Origin: Sphaerosporella brunnea
Taxonomy: Eukaryota > Ascomycota > Pezizomycetes > Pezizales > Pyronemataceae
Assembly (NCBI GenBank): GCA_008704415.1
Contig: VXIS01000187.1
Location: 1 to 64,000, forward strand
Reading direction: 5' to 3'
Length of the DNA stretch: 64,000 nucleotides
The translations under genes and the position numbers were made by a program. Positions 21,776 to 31,560 of this stretch are shown piece by piece (the first letter of the stretch is position 1; each line of letters starts with the position of its first letter). The notes beneath the pieces were generated by a model. It ran no database searches. It had not been told where the DNA came from and saw only the letters and a list, made by a program, of their open reading frames with translations.

Positions 21776-22696
21776 TGCTCTCCGCTTACGTCCAGCTGAA
21801 AATCTTGCTCAACAAGCTTCCGAAGAAGTCCAGTTTAGAAGTAGACAGCGTAACGCTCAGTCGAAATATCAGTGCAGCTCTTTGAGCGCTGAAACGACCG
21901 TATCTGCTTCAGTAAATCATGAGGGATTACTCTTTTGCCTCGATGGAAAGGTGAGGCTGGTAAGCATGAGCGGTGTGCTACACAAGGACGGCTCTGGTAG
22001 TTCACCCAAGCAATAAGTTCGCTGTCTCTTCGAGTTGTGTCGGCACGGAATAGGGACTGTGCTACGAAGATAAGAATATGTTGCAAGTATTTTGGGATTA
22101 AACTTTTGTGCGGAGTGTCTTTGATCCCGGGAATACATGCGGGTAGGATTTTGATATCAATCAATTGCTTCTCAGGGAATTGCGATGCCAATCTTCCTCC
22201 TAGCACAACGTAGTCGTGTTGGGCAGTTCCGACGCTGCCAGGCAAGGCATGTAGGGCGTACTTAGCGTTCACACTTGGTGGAGTTGAAGATACACCTTTG
22301 CGAGCATGTACCCAGCTCTCTCTCTCTCGCTCTTCCGCTCATAGATATATATAGCGATCATCGTGGCAACGAACTAACCTCTGCAAGCTCACACGGTCCG
22401 CGAGTCATATTGAGTGGATGTTTCAACATTGTCCCAACCTCACTATCATCGCGTCCAATAGCCCGCGCAGTGCCTGCGCTGTTCATTATTCGAAACCAGT
22501 ACCAGTATGCGCATCAGCGGACAGACCGAGACCCCGCCTTCTGTCGCTGGTTTCCCATACAGGCTCATAGACACATATCTTGAGCAGCCTCCAGCGCAAG
22601 CGACATTCTTTTCCCTGGCACTGAGGCCAATCGCGGGCCAATACACCGATTGCCGTCTCCCAGCTCGTGGAGCACTGGTCCGTCAGCATCCGATCG
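21776..22696. other. No gene recognised
   Basis: Frames on both strands overlap and lack motifs. A (ctct)n-like stretch with tatatata lies near 22318-22350. Nothing else is supported. Confidence 0.4.
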
Positions 22697-22704
22697 GACA
22701 TTTC

Positions 22705-23349
22705 TAGTGATGGACACAATCCGCTAGTGATGAACACAAGCCGAGCCGAGTAGAGCCTCGGACGGGTTGCCCGCCAAGCCGAGCTTCGGCTCGAGCTTTT
22801 GGCTCGCGCCCGGTGGTGGGCGAAGACCCTAGATGGCCGTGTGGGGCCAAAAACACAACAATATTCTCTCGAATTGTGCGATTGCGAAAGCTCAAAGAAA
22901 AGCCCGCCCACACGTCCTCTTCAATCCCCACCGCAACACACTCACACCGGAAAATCACCATGGCCGCACGGTCGCAGGCCGCACCCTCTTCAGCGGAAGA
23001 CGAAATCGAGGCCTTGTACAAGAAGATGGCGGGGAGTTTGGGTAATTGCTACTTGATATCTGTTTGTCGCTGTAAACTGACCGGGGGGACTAGACACGCT
23101 GCCGGCGCGCGATGGTCACAGTGCGCGCGAGGTTAGATCAGCAGACAGCGAAACCAGAACCAGAATCTGACCCTGATATTGACCCTCGTATACCCTGCCC
23201 GGCTCGCGGATCAAAAATAGTATGGCAGCTCGAGCTTTGACTCGAGCTTTGCAGGCCCGGCTCGGCTCCACGAGCCTGGGACTCGGTCGAGCCGTGTCAG
23301 CTCGAACGCACCCCTTGGCTCGACCCGAACTGGCTCGTGTCCATAACTA
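22705..23349 (+). mobile_element. hAT-like element, family H4 copy a
   Basis: The left end is tagtgatggacacaa. The right end, gtgtccataacta, is its inverse. Flanking octamers gacatttc (22697-22704) and gacacttc (23350-23357) match at seven of eight positions. The left end is partly duplicated 20 bp inside (tagtgatgaacacaagcc). Subterminal gccgag and ctcgag words mark both sides, as in copy b at 44849-46019. It carries a small two-exon reading frame. Confidence 0.8.
22960..23170 (+). CDS. Small two-exon ORF inside H4-a (52 residues)
   Basis: ATG at 22960 sits in a good context (atcaccATGG). Exon 1 (22960-23041) encodes MAARSQAAPSSAEDEIEALY then KKMAGSL. A 52-nt intron (23042-23093) has GTAATT at its donor, an aactgac branch-like site and a TAG acceptor. 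Exon 2 (23094-23170) continues in phase to a TGA. The predicted 52-residue peptide has an acidic helical core and matches no family I know. Copy H4-b opens with a similar short frame (MADKSSDALPLDELAAYL), so both may be the N terminus of the family's transposase, left after internal deletion. It could also be non-functional. Confidence 0.5.
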
Positions 23350-23428
23350 GACACTTCCCATGACCTACGTGCGGTGTTGTTATATTGGAACTTCAGGACC
23401 TATTTGAACTCAACACCGCGGCTTTAGA

Positions 23429-23790
23429 TTTCCGGTGTATCTGGCGCGGTTTGACATGGCCGCCTCGGCGATTTTCGTTTTGACTGCTTTTCAAGAAAAG
23501 AACTGGCAGAACGAATTGACGGCGCTGGCACGGTTGGTAGTAGTGAACTGGGCTATATATGGCCGAATCCCCGCCGATATGTGACTCCCGGGGCCGGCTC
23601 CCAACCGCCCAGAGCTGACAGCCCACCGATATATGTGGCCCTGGCTGCAACCAGCAACAGCAAAGGTGGCTATTCCATGTCAGCTTCTGTTTCCGGTGTA
23701 TCTGGCCGCGGCTTGCCATCGGGTTGCTGCGGTGTTGCCGTTATGACTGCATTTCAAACGAAAAACTGGCAGAACACCGTCACGGTTCGT
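23429..23790. repeat. Direct repeat of about 100 bp, 261 bp apart
   Basis: Blocks starting tttccggtgtatctgg at 23429 and 23690 align over about 100 bp and both end near aactggcagaac. The spacer contains gatatgtg and gatatatgtg twins. No coding is seen and the origin is unknown. Confidence 0.6.
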
Positions 23791-23798
23791 GTTAGGTT

Positions 23799-23840
23799 CT
23801 TTTTTTTTTTGTTGTAATCATATTGTATTCGGCCGCTTGC
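23799..23840 (-). mobile_element. LINE 3' end fragment (about 42 bp)
   Basis: A T run is followed by gttgtaatcatattgtattc and half of the shared hairpin, then unrelated sequence. It is an extremely 5'-truncated LINE insertion, or a LINE end cut off by a later event. Confidence 0.6.
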
Positions 23841-23867
23841 GCCGAGTCCACGCCGTGTGGTCCGGCG

Positions 23868-23876
23868 TATATAAAG
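23868..23876 (+). promoter_or_regulatory. TATA-like box upstream of the 24159 gene
   Basis: The sequence tatataaag lies 283 bp before the ATG at 24159. A pyrimidine-rich stretch (about 23985-24080) separates them, as often seen in fungal leaders. It is a candidate core promoter only. Confidence 0.35.
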
Positions 23877-24158
23877 ACGAGCGGGAAGCAGTGATAGGAC
23901 GAGTAAGGCACTGTGATGGAATACGGAGTAACATCTAGTGAGGCTGGAAGGTCTACATAAACGCGCTTAGATCAGCTTGCAACTACTGCTCCTATCCCAT
24001 CACCATCCACAACGACCTGATCTCCAAAATCTCGTCTTCCTTCTACAAACTTTACTGTTCCCATCCCCGCACCATCCACAACGACTGCTCCGACGCTTGA
24101 CCTCCAAAACCTCGTCTACTTTCGACAAACTTCAACCCTGCGACAAAAAACCGCGCCC

Positions 24159-25154
24159 ATGAGTCGATCGATTTGTCCTCCGCAACCTGGCAAAGCTAAG
24201 GACTCCGCAGAGTTCGGCTTTGTTCCGCCGGGGAGGAACAAGCGAAAGTTCCATGCCGAGCTCATCGAATTCATCGTTGCCAAGTGATGGCAGACCTACC
24301 ACCACTCGAAGCCGAAAGGTTTTGTCGATCAGTGGGCGAGAGTTTTGACAGTGGCGTTGCACGCCCTGTCGCTCAGCGTCTGGTACCGCAATGTGTTCGC
24401 CGGGTTCCGCGTTGTGGCTGCCAACAACAATCTTTACCGGTTCAGAAACGTGATGTGGGCGAATGGAGTGAGGGGCCATTCGATCGTGGGCGCCAAGGAA
24501 CCTCACCCGCTGCCCGACGACCCCGTGGTGGAGGTGCCCCAGGATTTCGACGCTCAGGGTGGCGATGATGATCCTGGTGCCGGATTGGTCCGTCCTGATC
24601 GCCAAGCCGATGTCCCCCGTGCTGGCCTTGATGCCAGATCCTACGGAGCTGACCATGGAGCTGATGTTCCCCATGCTGGCCTTGGTGCCGGATTCCCTCG
24701 AGCTGGCCTGGGAGCCGATGTCCCTCGTGCTGGCCTTGGTGACCGATTCCCCGGAGCTGACCCTGGAGCCGATGTCCCCCGTGCTGGCCTTGGCGCCGGG
24801 TTCGCCCGTCGTGGCTTTGGAGTTCCAGAAGATGACGATGACGCCCCAGGAGTTGGTGGTGCAGTGACCCTCCGGGATTACCTTGCACTGAAAGCGGAGA
24901 GTGAACAGGCCAAGCAGGATCGGATTGATCAGATGATGATGCGCCTGAAGACCATTGTCACCGACTTCAATGAGCAGGCCAACATCGCGCTCTGTGCGCG
25001 TCTAGCGTAAATGCTGTCCAACAATGCCTCCAGGGCCGCCGCTGCAATGGTCATGAAGTACTCTCACAAGACGATTGAGACCATGCTGAACGAGGGTGAA
25101 GCCGTGTTGGTGGCTGCGTTGGAGAACAAGCTTGGTCTTTTTGTGTCCATGTAG
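24159..25154 (+). pseudogene. Unidentified gene with 18-residue repeats and two in-frame stops
   Basis: ATG at 24159 opens a frame that runs to a stop at 25152-25154, about 331 codons. It is broken only by TGA at 24285-24287 and TAA at 25008-25010. The N-terminal third (MSRSICPPQPGKAKDSAEFG, then a basic helix-rich stretch) is not recognised. Residues about 150-225 are four 18-residue repeats of the type ADVPHAGLGAGFPRAGLG, encoded by a 54-bp tandem repeat starting at 24607. The C terminus is a helical, charged region (DYLALKAESEQAKQDRIDQM). Both stops could come from C-to-T changes. The product is unknown; it may be a host gene recently silenced. Confidence 0.55.
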
Positions 25155-26690
25155 GCAAACACTAGAGGCTATAAAAATTTGATTGAATTTGTGGTCAGGC
25201 GTATTATTTCTGTTGGAAACAAAAGATGTTGATTTTTACCAGAAGACAGAACTAACTGATGAGCAAGCAAGGCGGCAGAAACACAGGTACGTAAGAGTGC
25301 GGAGGCCGGCGGTGGGGACTGGTGGTCCGGCTGGAGCTGGAGCCAGACCTGAGAAGATAGCTCTGCACCTCGCAATCACCACTTCTACCGCCGTTCTTAA
25401 AGCACACTGCGTGAACTTTTGCTTTGCCTATAGACAGCGGCTCCGTCTATAGGTTCCACAGGTTATGAGCCTGGCGCTACGGACTGAATGAGAACAGACA
25501 ACATCCCCGCAAAGAGACCACAGCGTTTCCGGAAAGAGAAGTCGTGACAAGGTCGGCAAACGAGCTGCGATTGACAAGAGTGAGCAGCGCGGACCAAAAG
25601 CTGTCGGCATATACAGCTGGTGCTGCAACGCTAAAGCTTACCAATCACCTGAGTTGTGAGCATAAGAAAACTGGAACTTGCAGTAATGTTTGCGGATAAC
25701 GTTTGGAGATTGCCCAGTGTTCAGCACGATCGACGTAGCTGCGCAGCCACGTAAACCGAACCGGGTGGCCGACCTCGGGATGACGAAAGTCAGACCGGGT
25801 GGCGCTGCGCGACTGCACCCGCCTGTCAATGCTTAATTCCACCGAGGCGGTAATACTCGTCGCCACCATGACCGTTATCCAGAGGTACCGCCGCAAATCC
25901 GGACTTCACGGCGCTGGGTATTCAAAACCATGCGACCGTGCCGATAGTGGAAGTTCACGCTATGGGTATGTCCAAGATGACGGTCAGCTTCGGTCGCACA
26001 AACGACATCCTGGCTCACCTAGGCGGGCCCATATGCGTCCGCATACGCACCGGCAATCCCCCAGTGGGCCTGCGGTTGATGATGGCCAAGGCGAGAGTTG
26101 ACTGTTTGGACGATCGAAGCCTCAGCGGCACCCACCAACTGACAACCGGAATGACAGCGCCACTACCGACTGCCGCAATCGCACCACGTGCAAAGTTCTG
26201 CAAAGTGTTGTACAGACATCCAAACAGGGTTCTGCCCGCGTCTACGGCGCCTGCCATCGACCGTTGCATCTTTTCCCCCGCATATCGAGCGCCCGGCGGT
26301 CTACCACTTGAGCCTACCCAGGTAGTGTGCCACCTGACTGATGAGCTAGCACAATGAGAGTGTGCATGGGGTAAGGGGCTGGGTCTGTCGAAATCGTTCG
26401 CACTCGCATACAGGAAAAAAAATGTATTCCAAATAAACACACAAAGCCGCCAGGTACTATACAGCCTGTACCGCTTGACACCAACCGGGTCGACTCGAGC
26501 CGTAGGTTATGAGGCGTGGAGGGTGCTGTATGTGTGGGGCGGGAGACCGGGATGAGTCATGTTGAGATGGGGGTTGATGCGGCTGGATGGATTGGATTAC
26601 CCACGATTCACGCCTGGAGCGGACGAAATTATAAGACAAAACTGGTGCCCAGCTCAAGCCGGACTCACCCTTGTTCCAGCCCGCTTGGGC
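25155..26690. other. No gene recognised
   Basis: Open frames of up to about 140 codons occur on both strands at 25938-26440, but neither opens with ATG or shows a known motif. Nothing else is supported. Confidence 0.4.
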
Positions 26691-27551
26691 TCAAAATTTG
26701 GGCGGATCGAGACAGTCCGCCTCATAAATCGTTGAGAAACCGCTGCCAATTCTCCGAGTTGCAGTCACCGACGTCCCACTCCTCCTCATCGTGATCAAGC
26801 AGCGGGAACAGCGCTTCACCTCCAGGCGCTTCAACGTCGCCCAACGTAACGACCTTGCACAACTCATTCGAGACTCCACAGCTTTTCTCAACAGCCAACA
26901 CTCAGCTGGTCCCAGGCAAGTGGAAAACTCGCGTCCTTCGCTAGCGTCGTAGTGGAAGTAGTGATCACGCATGCTGATGAAGGCTTGTATATCTGTACTG
27001 AAGCCTCGATCGCTGCACGCGATGAGCTCCCGAGTGCCGCCCGGCAGGTACCCGCGCAGCGTCTCGTGGCAACCGCCCAAGTCTGCGTACGGAGAACCGT
27101 AGCTTGGGGGGAGCTCTCGGTCGAACGCGGCGTCGTCGGTGATGGGGTCTGGCGCGCCGCGCTTTTGCGCATATGCATAGCCACAGCAATACGCATCGGG
27201 CCGAGTGGGATAGTTTGGGCAGTTGGCCATCCAATCTAAGAGGTCGATGGTGGTGTTTTCTTGGTGTACCAGGGATTCGTGGTGGACAATGCCGGGTCCC
27301 AAAGCATGGTGAGCAATATCCTGAGCTTGGATGTCCTTCGTTGTCATCGTTCGGTACAGCAAGTGCAGGGCACGCAATTCCTCAATCTGTACTCGCTTCA
27401 TCAGACGGAGGAGGTCGCCAGATATTCCATGGGCACCGAAAGCCTGCGTGTGCGACAGCCAGAATTTGCGATCGCCACAGGTGATGATGGCATGGATTTT
27501 GTTGACATCCGGCTTCTCCGGCGGAATGCAGTTCTCCAATTTGGACCTCAA
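26691..27551 (-). CDS. Unidentified ORF, 286 codons
   Basis: An uninterrupted minus-strand frame runs 27551-26691. It does not begin with ATG; the first in-frame methionine is about 50 codons in (LLRLMKRV). The frame reads protein-like, with GPGIVHHESLVHQENTTIDLL, DWMANCPNYPTRPDAYCCGY, DPITDDAAFDRELPPSYGSP and a Cys/Arg-rich end. I do not recognise a family. It lies just downstream of, and on the same strand as, the FunK1 N-terminal fragment at 27649-28143 and could be a diverged later exon of that gene or a separate gene. A long frame in GC-rich DNA by chance cannot be excluded. Confidence 0.4.
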   Translation of the reverse strand: MRSKLENCIPPEKPDVNKIHAIITCGDRKFWLSHTQAFGAHGISGDLLRLMKRVQIEELRALHLLYRTMTTKDIQAQDIAHHALGPGIVHHESLVHQENTTIDLLDWMANCPNYPTRPDAYCCGYAYAQKRGAPDPITDDAAFDRELPPSYGSPYADLGGCHETLRGYLPGGTRELIACSDRGFSTDIQAFISMRDHYFHYDASEGREFSTCLGPAECWLLRKAVESRMSCARSLRWATLKRLEVKRCSRCLITMRRSGTSVTATRRIGSGFSTIYEADCLDPPKF

Positions 27552-27648
27552 ACCACAACGTGAAGGTTAAGCTTGGTGCTGCTCCTCCTGAACCCGTTTT
27601 AACCTCGCCAGCTGTTTTGCCGAGAGCGGTTTCTGCTTCTTCTTCAAA

Positions 27649-28143
27649 TTATGCTGAGCCTGGTGATCCACCGACCTGTCGAGAAATCTCCTCACTACCC
27701 CACGCGGACCTGATCCCCGTGGGTGCGCTGCTTGATTCCAGGGACCCGACCGCAAACGAGCAGATCCCATTCCGCATCGCGTCGCCATTTTTCAAAATCA
27801 AACTGCCAGACGGCACGTACGCGGTTTCGTGCCTGACCACCGGCCTGTTTGGACACAGCACAGGTTCTATGCTGTCGAAGAACCACTGCAGAACCGCTTC
27901 TTCAAATGGTCTCCCAGGCCATGCTGTCCAGCGGTCGCCGTCGTGCAGATCCTCTGGCACATCATCCTGGTGGTGATCGAACAGGGCCCACAGCTCTGGA
28001 ACGTCGTTGATCACGCAGCCCCACAGTTCGCCGTATAGGCTCGCGTCGGTCACGAAGCGAGTAGGTTTCGACGCGCCGGGTCGGTTGCCGGTGTCGTTGA
28101 AGATGTGCGGGCGGAGCGGGTCGTAGGTCGAGTTGAGGGGCAT
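27649..28143 (-). pseudogene. FunK1 kinase, N-terminal domain fragment
   Basis: ATG at 28143 (MPLNSTYDPLRPHIFNDTG) opens 164 codons to a stop at 27649. The sequence follows the N-terminal region of the FunK1 kinase at 34244 in this window. DRWTAWPGRPFEEAVLQWFF corresponds to YRWTDWPQIACESNVLSFLE, and PSGSLILKNGDAMRNGICSF corresponds to PSGRVPLRNGDCPRKTDLVF. FunK1 proteins are a fungal kinase family expanded in agaricomycetes. The kinase lobe is absent downstream in this frame, so it is a truncated copy or one with unrecognised introns. Confidence 0.65.
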
Positions 28144-28289
28144 CGGTTTGGTGTTGCGCGGTTGTTGTTGGTGTGTTTTGTTGTGGCAGCCGCTGCCAGG
28201 GCAACCGTTGAACGCCACACCAGCGCCACAAACCAGCCACCGCAGGCGTAACAATCTAGCCACATGCAAGCCACCACCAAGCAGGGTGA

Positions 28290-28510
28290 ATACTCATATT
28301 GTACTAGGACACAGTGCACAATATCGTGCACAGCGACGTGTCCCTCAATAACATCCTCCTCCACCCTCAGACAGGCACACCCGCGACGGCCCATACAGTT
28401 TCTTCATCAATTTTAACTTCGCAATCGACCCCGAGCGACAGCGAGTGTGCGGGGCCGCTTTCATCACCGGTACGTTCAGATACATGCGCATTGACCTGCT
28501 GACAGGGTTA
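28290..28510 (+). pseudogene. FunK1 kinase catalytic-loop relic
   Basis: The plus strand reads MHNIVHSDVSLNNILLHP, the FunK1 form of the catalytic loop (HRDVSxNNIL, here with HSD). In another frame it reads INFNFAIDP (the DFD-like metal-binding step) and TGTFRYMRIDLLTG (the activation-segment end, compare GTFDFMAHEIL at 35.77 kb). At least one frameshift separates the parts and the rest of the kinase is missing. It is oriented away from the FunK1 fragment at 27649-28143, so the two are not one gene. It ends in a telomere-like GGGTTAGGGTTAG. Confidence 0.7.
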
Positions 28511-28517
28511 GGGTTAG
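28505..28517 (+). repeat. Telomere-like GGGTTAGGGTTAG
   Basis: About two TTAGGG units occur at the end of the FunK1 relic. Two units can arise by chance, but the position at the break of a gene fragment is notable. Confidence 0.35.
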
Positions 28518-28519
28518 TC

Positions 28520-29367
28520 TTTCGTGCAGCCATCGGGCGGAAACATATTTCTTTCGTCACGGCGATTCGACCGTCTTGCTCTGCTGCCCGGTTCTGTCGT
28601 TTAAGCCTGCGCCTGAGGCATGGCGAGAGGAATGCCGAAAAAAAAGCTGAGGCAGCAGCAGGTGTGCAAATGTAGCCCATGTTTGTTTCAAAGCTAACAA
28701 TCGGACCCGTCACCATGTGACGTGTATGAATTCGTCCACCGAGCCTGGAAGATGCAGGATGGCCACACAAGAAAACGCCAAGAGCAGAACCGCCGTGAGT
28801 TCCACAGCGCTGAAAATGCGAAGACGGCATTTTCATAGCGCCGCCGTGAATTGGCGATCTGGGAAAGCGTGGAATTGTTGACGACTATGTGTGTATGTGC
28901 CAGCCCCGATAACTGGATTCCGCGTACGAAACTGTGTATGCAGAAACGGCAGGCCATGTGCTTCGGAGGTTGTCTACCCCCGCCACATCGTCAATAGCGA
29001 ATCAGCAAGCGTGCTTGCACATATATCACAGGCTGCGTGCCCATGCTGTGCATGAAAAATCTTCGTCTTTCACTGACTGGAAACTAGCATGTCTGCGAGT
29101 GTCATTGCTGCGCAAAATGCCTCGACGTAACTCGACGTATAGACTCGCGTGGAAGGCTCCAGTGAAAGATAGGGGTCGATAATTCGTTTCAAGCAGGTCG
29201 CTTTCTGGTACGTCACTTAATTTTGGGCAGACTTATGCTCGACATCACAAAACCTGAGAGACGTAAACAACTTTGTATCATGAAGCTACCTCCATCTAGT
29301 AGAGATCTCAATGCCTGAGTAAAATTGGTGACGTCAAGATGGATAAAGTACAGCCATTTTAGGAATT
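28520..29367. other. No gene recognised
   Basis: A short poly-A run lies near 28638-28645 and overlapping short frames are present. No motif or element boundary is seen. Confidence 0.4.
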
Positions 29368-30345
29368 TCACAGGCCAAGGTGCGCCTCCGCGTCACTCCT
29401 CTTGTCCTCAGCTTCTCTCGGCCGCTTCTCCTTCTTCAGCGCCTCGAGCCGCGTCTTCAGCGCCTTGATCTTCGCGTCGTTCCTATGCAGATCCAGCAGC
29501 ATCCCTGCCCTTTTAGTCCTCCACGCCGCCCGAAACCCTTCCCGCTGGGCCTCCACAGCCGCCAGGCGAAGCTCCCAGCCGTTGCGCTCGGCCTCTTTGA
29601 TTGTTCCGTTGGCATCCGGCAGGCTTGCGGCCCCTGCCTTCTGCGTGACAGCAGCCTCTCGCATCTCATTGACGCCGGCCAGGATTGGCTGCATTATTGC
29701 CTGGAACTCCTCGCGAGTTACACCATCAGGGGCTGGTGACGGAGGCTGCGGGAATACATTATGTGGGGCGGCATCGTGCGGTTGCGGTGCATCCGATAGG
29801 TCGGCGAGTCCGCTATCCTCGGCCGCCTCGATTGCGTCAGCTTGATCAATGTCCTCGTTGTCCTCAGGTGGTGCCGCAGCCTCATCGGGGGCCCTGCGCA
29901 TGGCTTTGGGCAAGACAAACGCGACGTGCTCGTCCAGACGCGCCGGAGCATCGGCAACGGGCCAAGAGGTCAGCCACTTGGCCTTTGACTGCAACGACGC
30001 CTTCAGCAAATTGTTGACGAACCCGTACAGCGCCATGTGCCCGTCTTCGAGGGTGTACAGGCCGGGGTAGTGTTCGTATACGCGTGTTTCATTCCTGTGC
30101 GCGTGTCAACTAGCTGCTATCTCCAGGCGGTCGCCGGAGGGGTCTTACGCCAGCACACGCAACATAATTTTGCGCATAGCATTGTCCGCCAATGTGGGCT
30201 TGAAGTAGGTGTCCATCTCGTGCCACCCGTGTTGGCGCATCGCCTGCACCAGTAGCTTGTGCAGCGGATATTCTTCCATCTGCGCTACACCGGCGTCCTT
30301 GTACACGCCGGTCAGCGTTAATCGATGCGACGACATGAGATTCAA
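29368..30345 (-). CDS. Two-exon gene, acidic protein with C-terminal coiled coil
   Basis: Exon 1 starts at ATG 30345 (MNLMSSHRLTLTGVYKDAGV) and ends at 30149. A 54-nt intron (30148-30095) has GTAAGA at the donor and ACAG at the acceptor, with ttgac as a branch-like site. Exon 2 (30094-29368) continues in phase as NETRVYEHYPGLYTLEDGHM and ends at a TAA. The product is about 300 residues: a globular start, an acidic middle (PEDNEDIDQADAIEAAEDSG), and a C-terminal charged helix (KALKTRLEALKKEKRPREAE) typical of a coiled coil. The family is unknown to me. The matching splice phase and an exon 2 that reads well on both sides of the junction support a real gene. Confidence 0.7.
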
Positions 30346-30567
30346 AAGGTTGGAAAGTGTGTTGGTGTTGTTATTTTCGGAACGGTGGGAGATGTGGGGA
30401 AGCGGAGAGGAAGCAGGAAAGAAGGAAGAAGCGCGCTGGTTTGCTTTGGGTGGGAGCGAGCTGATTTACCCGGCGCCATCAGATTTGCAGCTTGGTACCC
30501 CGGGGCCTGTTGAGACATGGAGTATTGATACTGTAAGAGAGGAGAGTGTGAACTGGTGTTACATAGT

Positions 30568-30650
30568 GGGACCCGTTCGAGTGATCAATCCTAACTCAGC
30601 CCCGTTGGAGTGATGAACCCCGTTCCGTCCCAGCCCCGTTCGAGTGATAA
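30568..30650. repeat. Short tandem repeats of the type ccccgttcgagtgat
   Basis: Three units near 30573, 30600 and 30635 share ccgttcgagtgat or ccgttggagtgat with gatcaa, gatgaa or gataaa following. They lie 230-300 bp upstream of the 30345 start codon, in its promoter region. Confidence 0.55.
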
Positions 30651-30689
30651 ATGCCGTCCGCTCCCAAGCCCACGTCGCAGCCCTGCTCA

Positions 30690-31560
30690 TCTGATATGTG
30701 CCGCAATGGCCGAAAATGCGATACATCGCCATATCTCACGCATCTGGGTTCCAATTCGTCGAAAACTGCAGATCCATCACTTGCGAGGATCGTTTGCCAG
30801 GTGGTACACGCGCTGTGGCTATACGAACACGGCAATGGAGATTTGTTGCCGGACGTGACCGCACACTTCACCGGGCAAGACCTTTCCCTTCACGTACTCG
30901 GATGGACCTGGCACAGCTATCAGACGTACTTGGGTGTTGGAAGAATCAGGATCGATCGTGGTTGACCGCAAACCGCCGGTACATACAGCAATGTCCGGAC
31001 GCCCGAAATTTGACTACATCTCCCCTGTCTGCATGCCAATCCATCCACGACCGCAGATCCCTCGTCTCCCAGCATCCTTTGTTTGCTGGTGGGTGGCATA
31101 TGGCCGTACGAGCACGGCAAGGCAGATATCTAGCCGGCTGTGATCGGAAACTCCAACCGCCCAGGTATCTCCCTTCCGCAAGTCTGATGGGCCTGGTACC
31201 GCTATCAGAGATAACAGGGTGTTGGACGAATCAGGATCGGGAGGATTTATACCCAAGGGACCGCACACCGCAGTTATATACAGCAATGCCCGGACACCCG
31301 AAATCTGACTATATCTCACCTGTCTGCATGCCAATGCATCCAGAACCGTAGATCCCTTGCCTTCCAGCATCCTTCGTTTAGCGCGAATCGCCCGGCGGTG
31401 TTACGGACACGACAAGGGAGATATCTTGCCGGACATGAATGGACACTTCACGCGCCAAGACATCTTCCTTCCCGCAGGCAGATTGTCAGGCACGACCCGG
31501 AAACATAATGGGCTGTCGGGCGAATCAGAGCCTAGAATTGTTTTACCCAAGTGAGACCAC
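30690..31560. repeat. Imperfect tandem repeat, three copies of about 295 bp
   Basis: Anchor blocks recur at a 292-295 bp period. For example, gaaatttgactacatctccc at 31005 and gaaatctgactatatctcac at 31300 match a diverged block at 30713. Each copy also carries gcagatccat-like, acacggcaa- or acgacaag-like, and ggtgttgg-like words. No coding frame is conserved across copies. Confidence 0.7.

Noticed and set aside
22725..22745. Second tagtgatgaacacaagcc motif as the left end of H4-a
   Set aside because: The preceding octamer caatccgc does not match the right flank gacacttc, whereas the octamer before 22705 does.
25938..26440. Long frames of about 140 codons on both strands
   Set aside because: They are antisense to each other, lack an ATG or a motif, and are expected by chance in GC-rich DNA.
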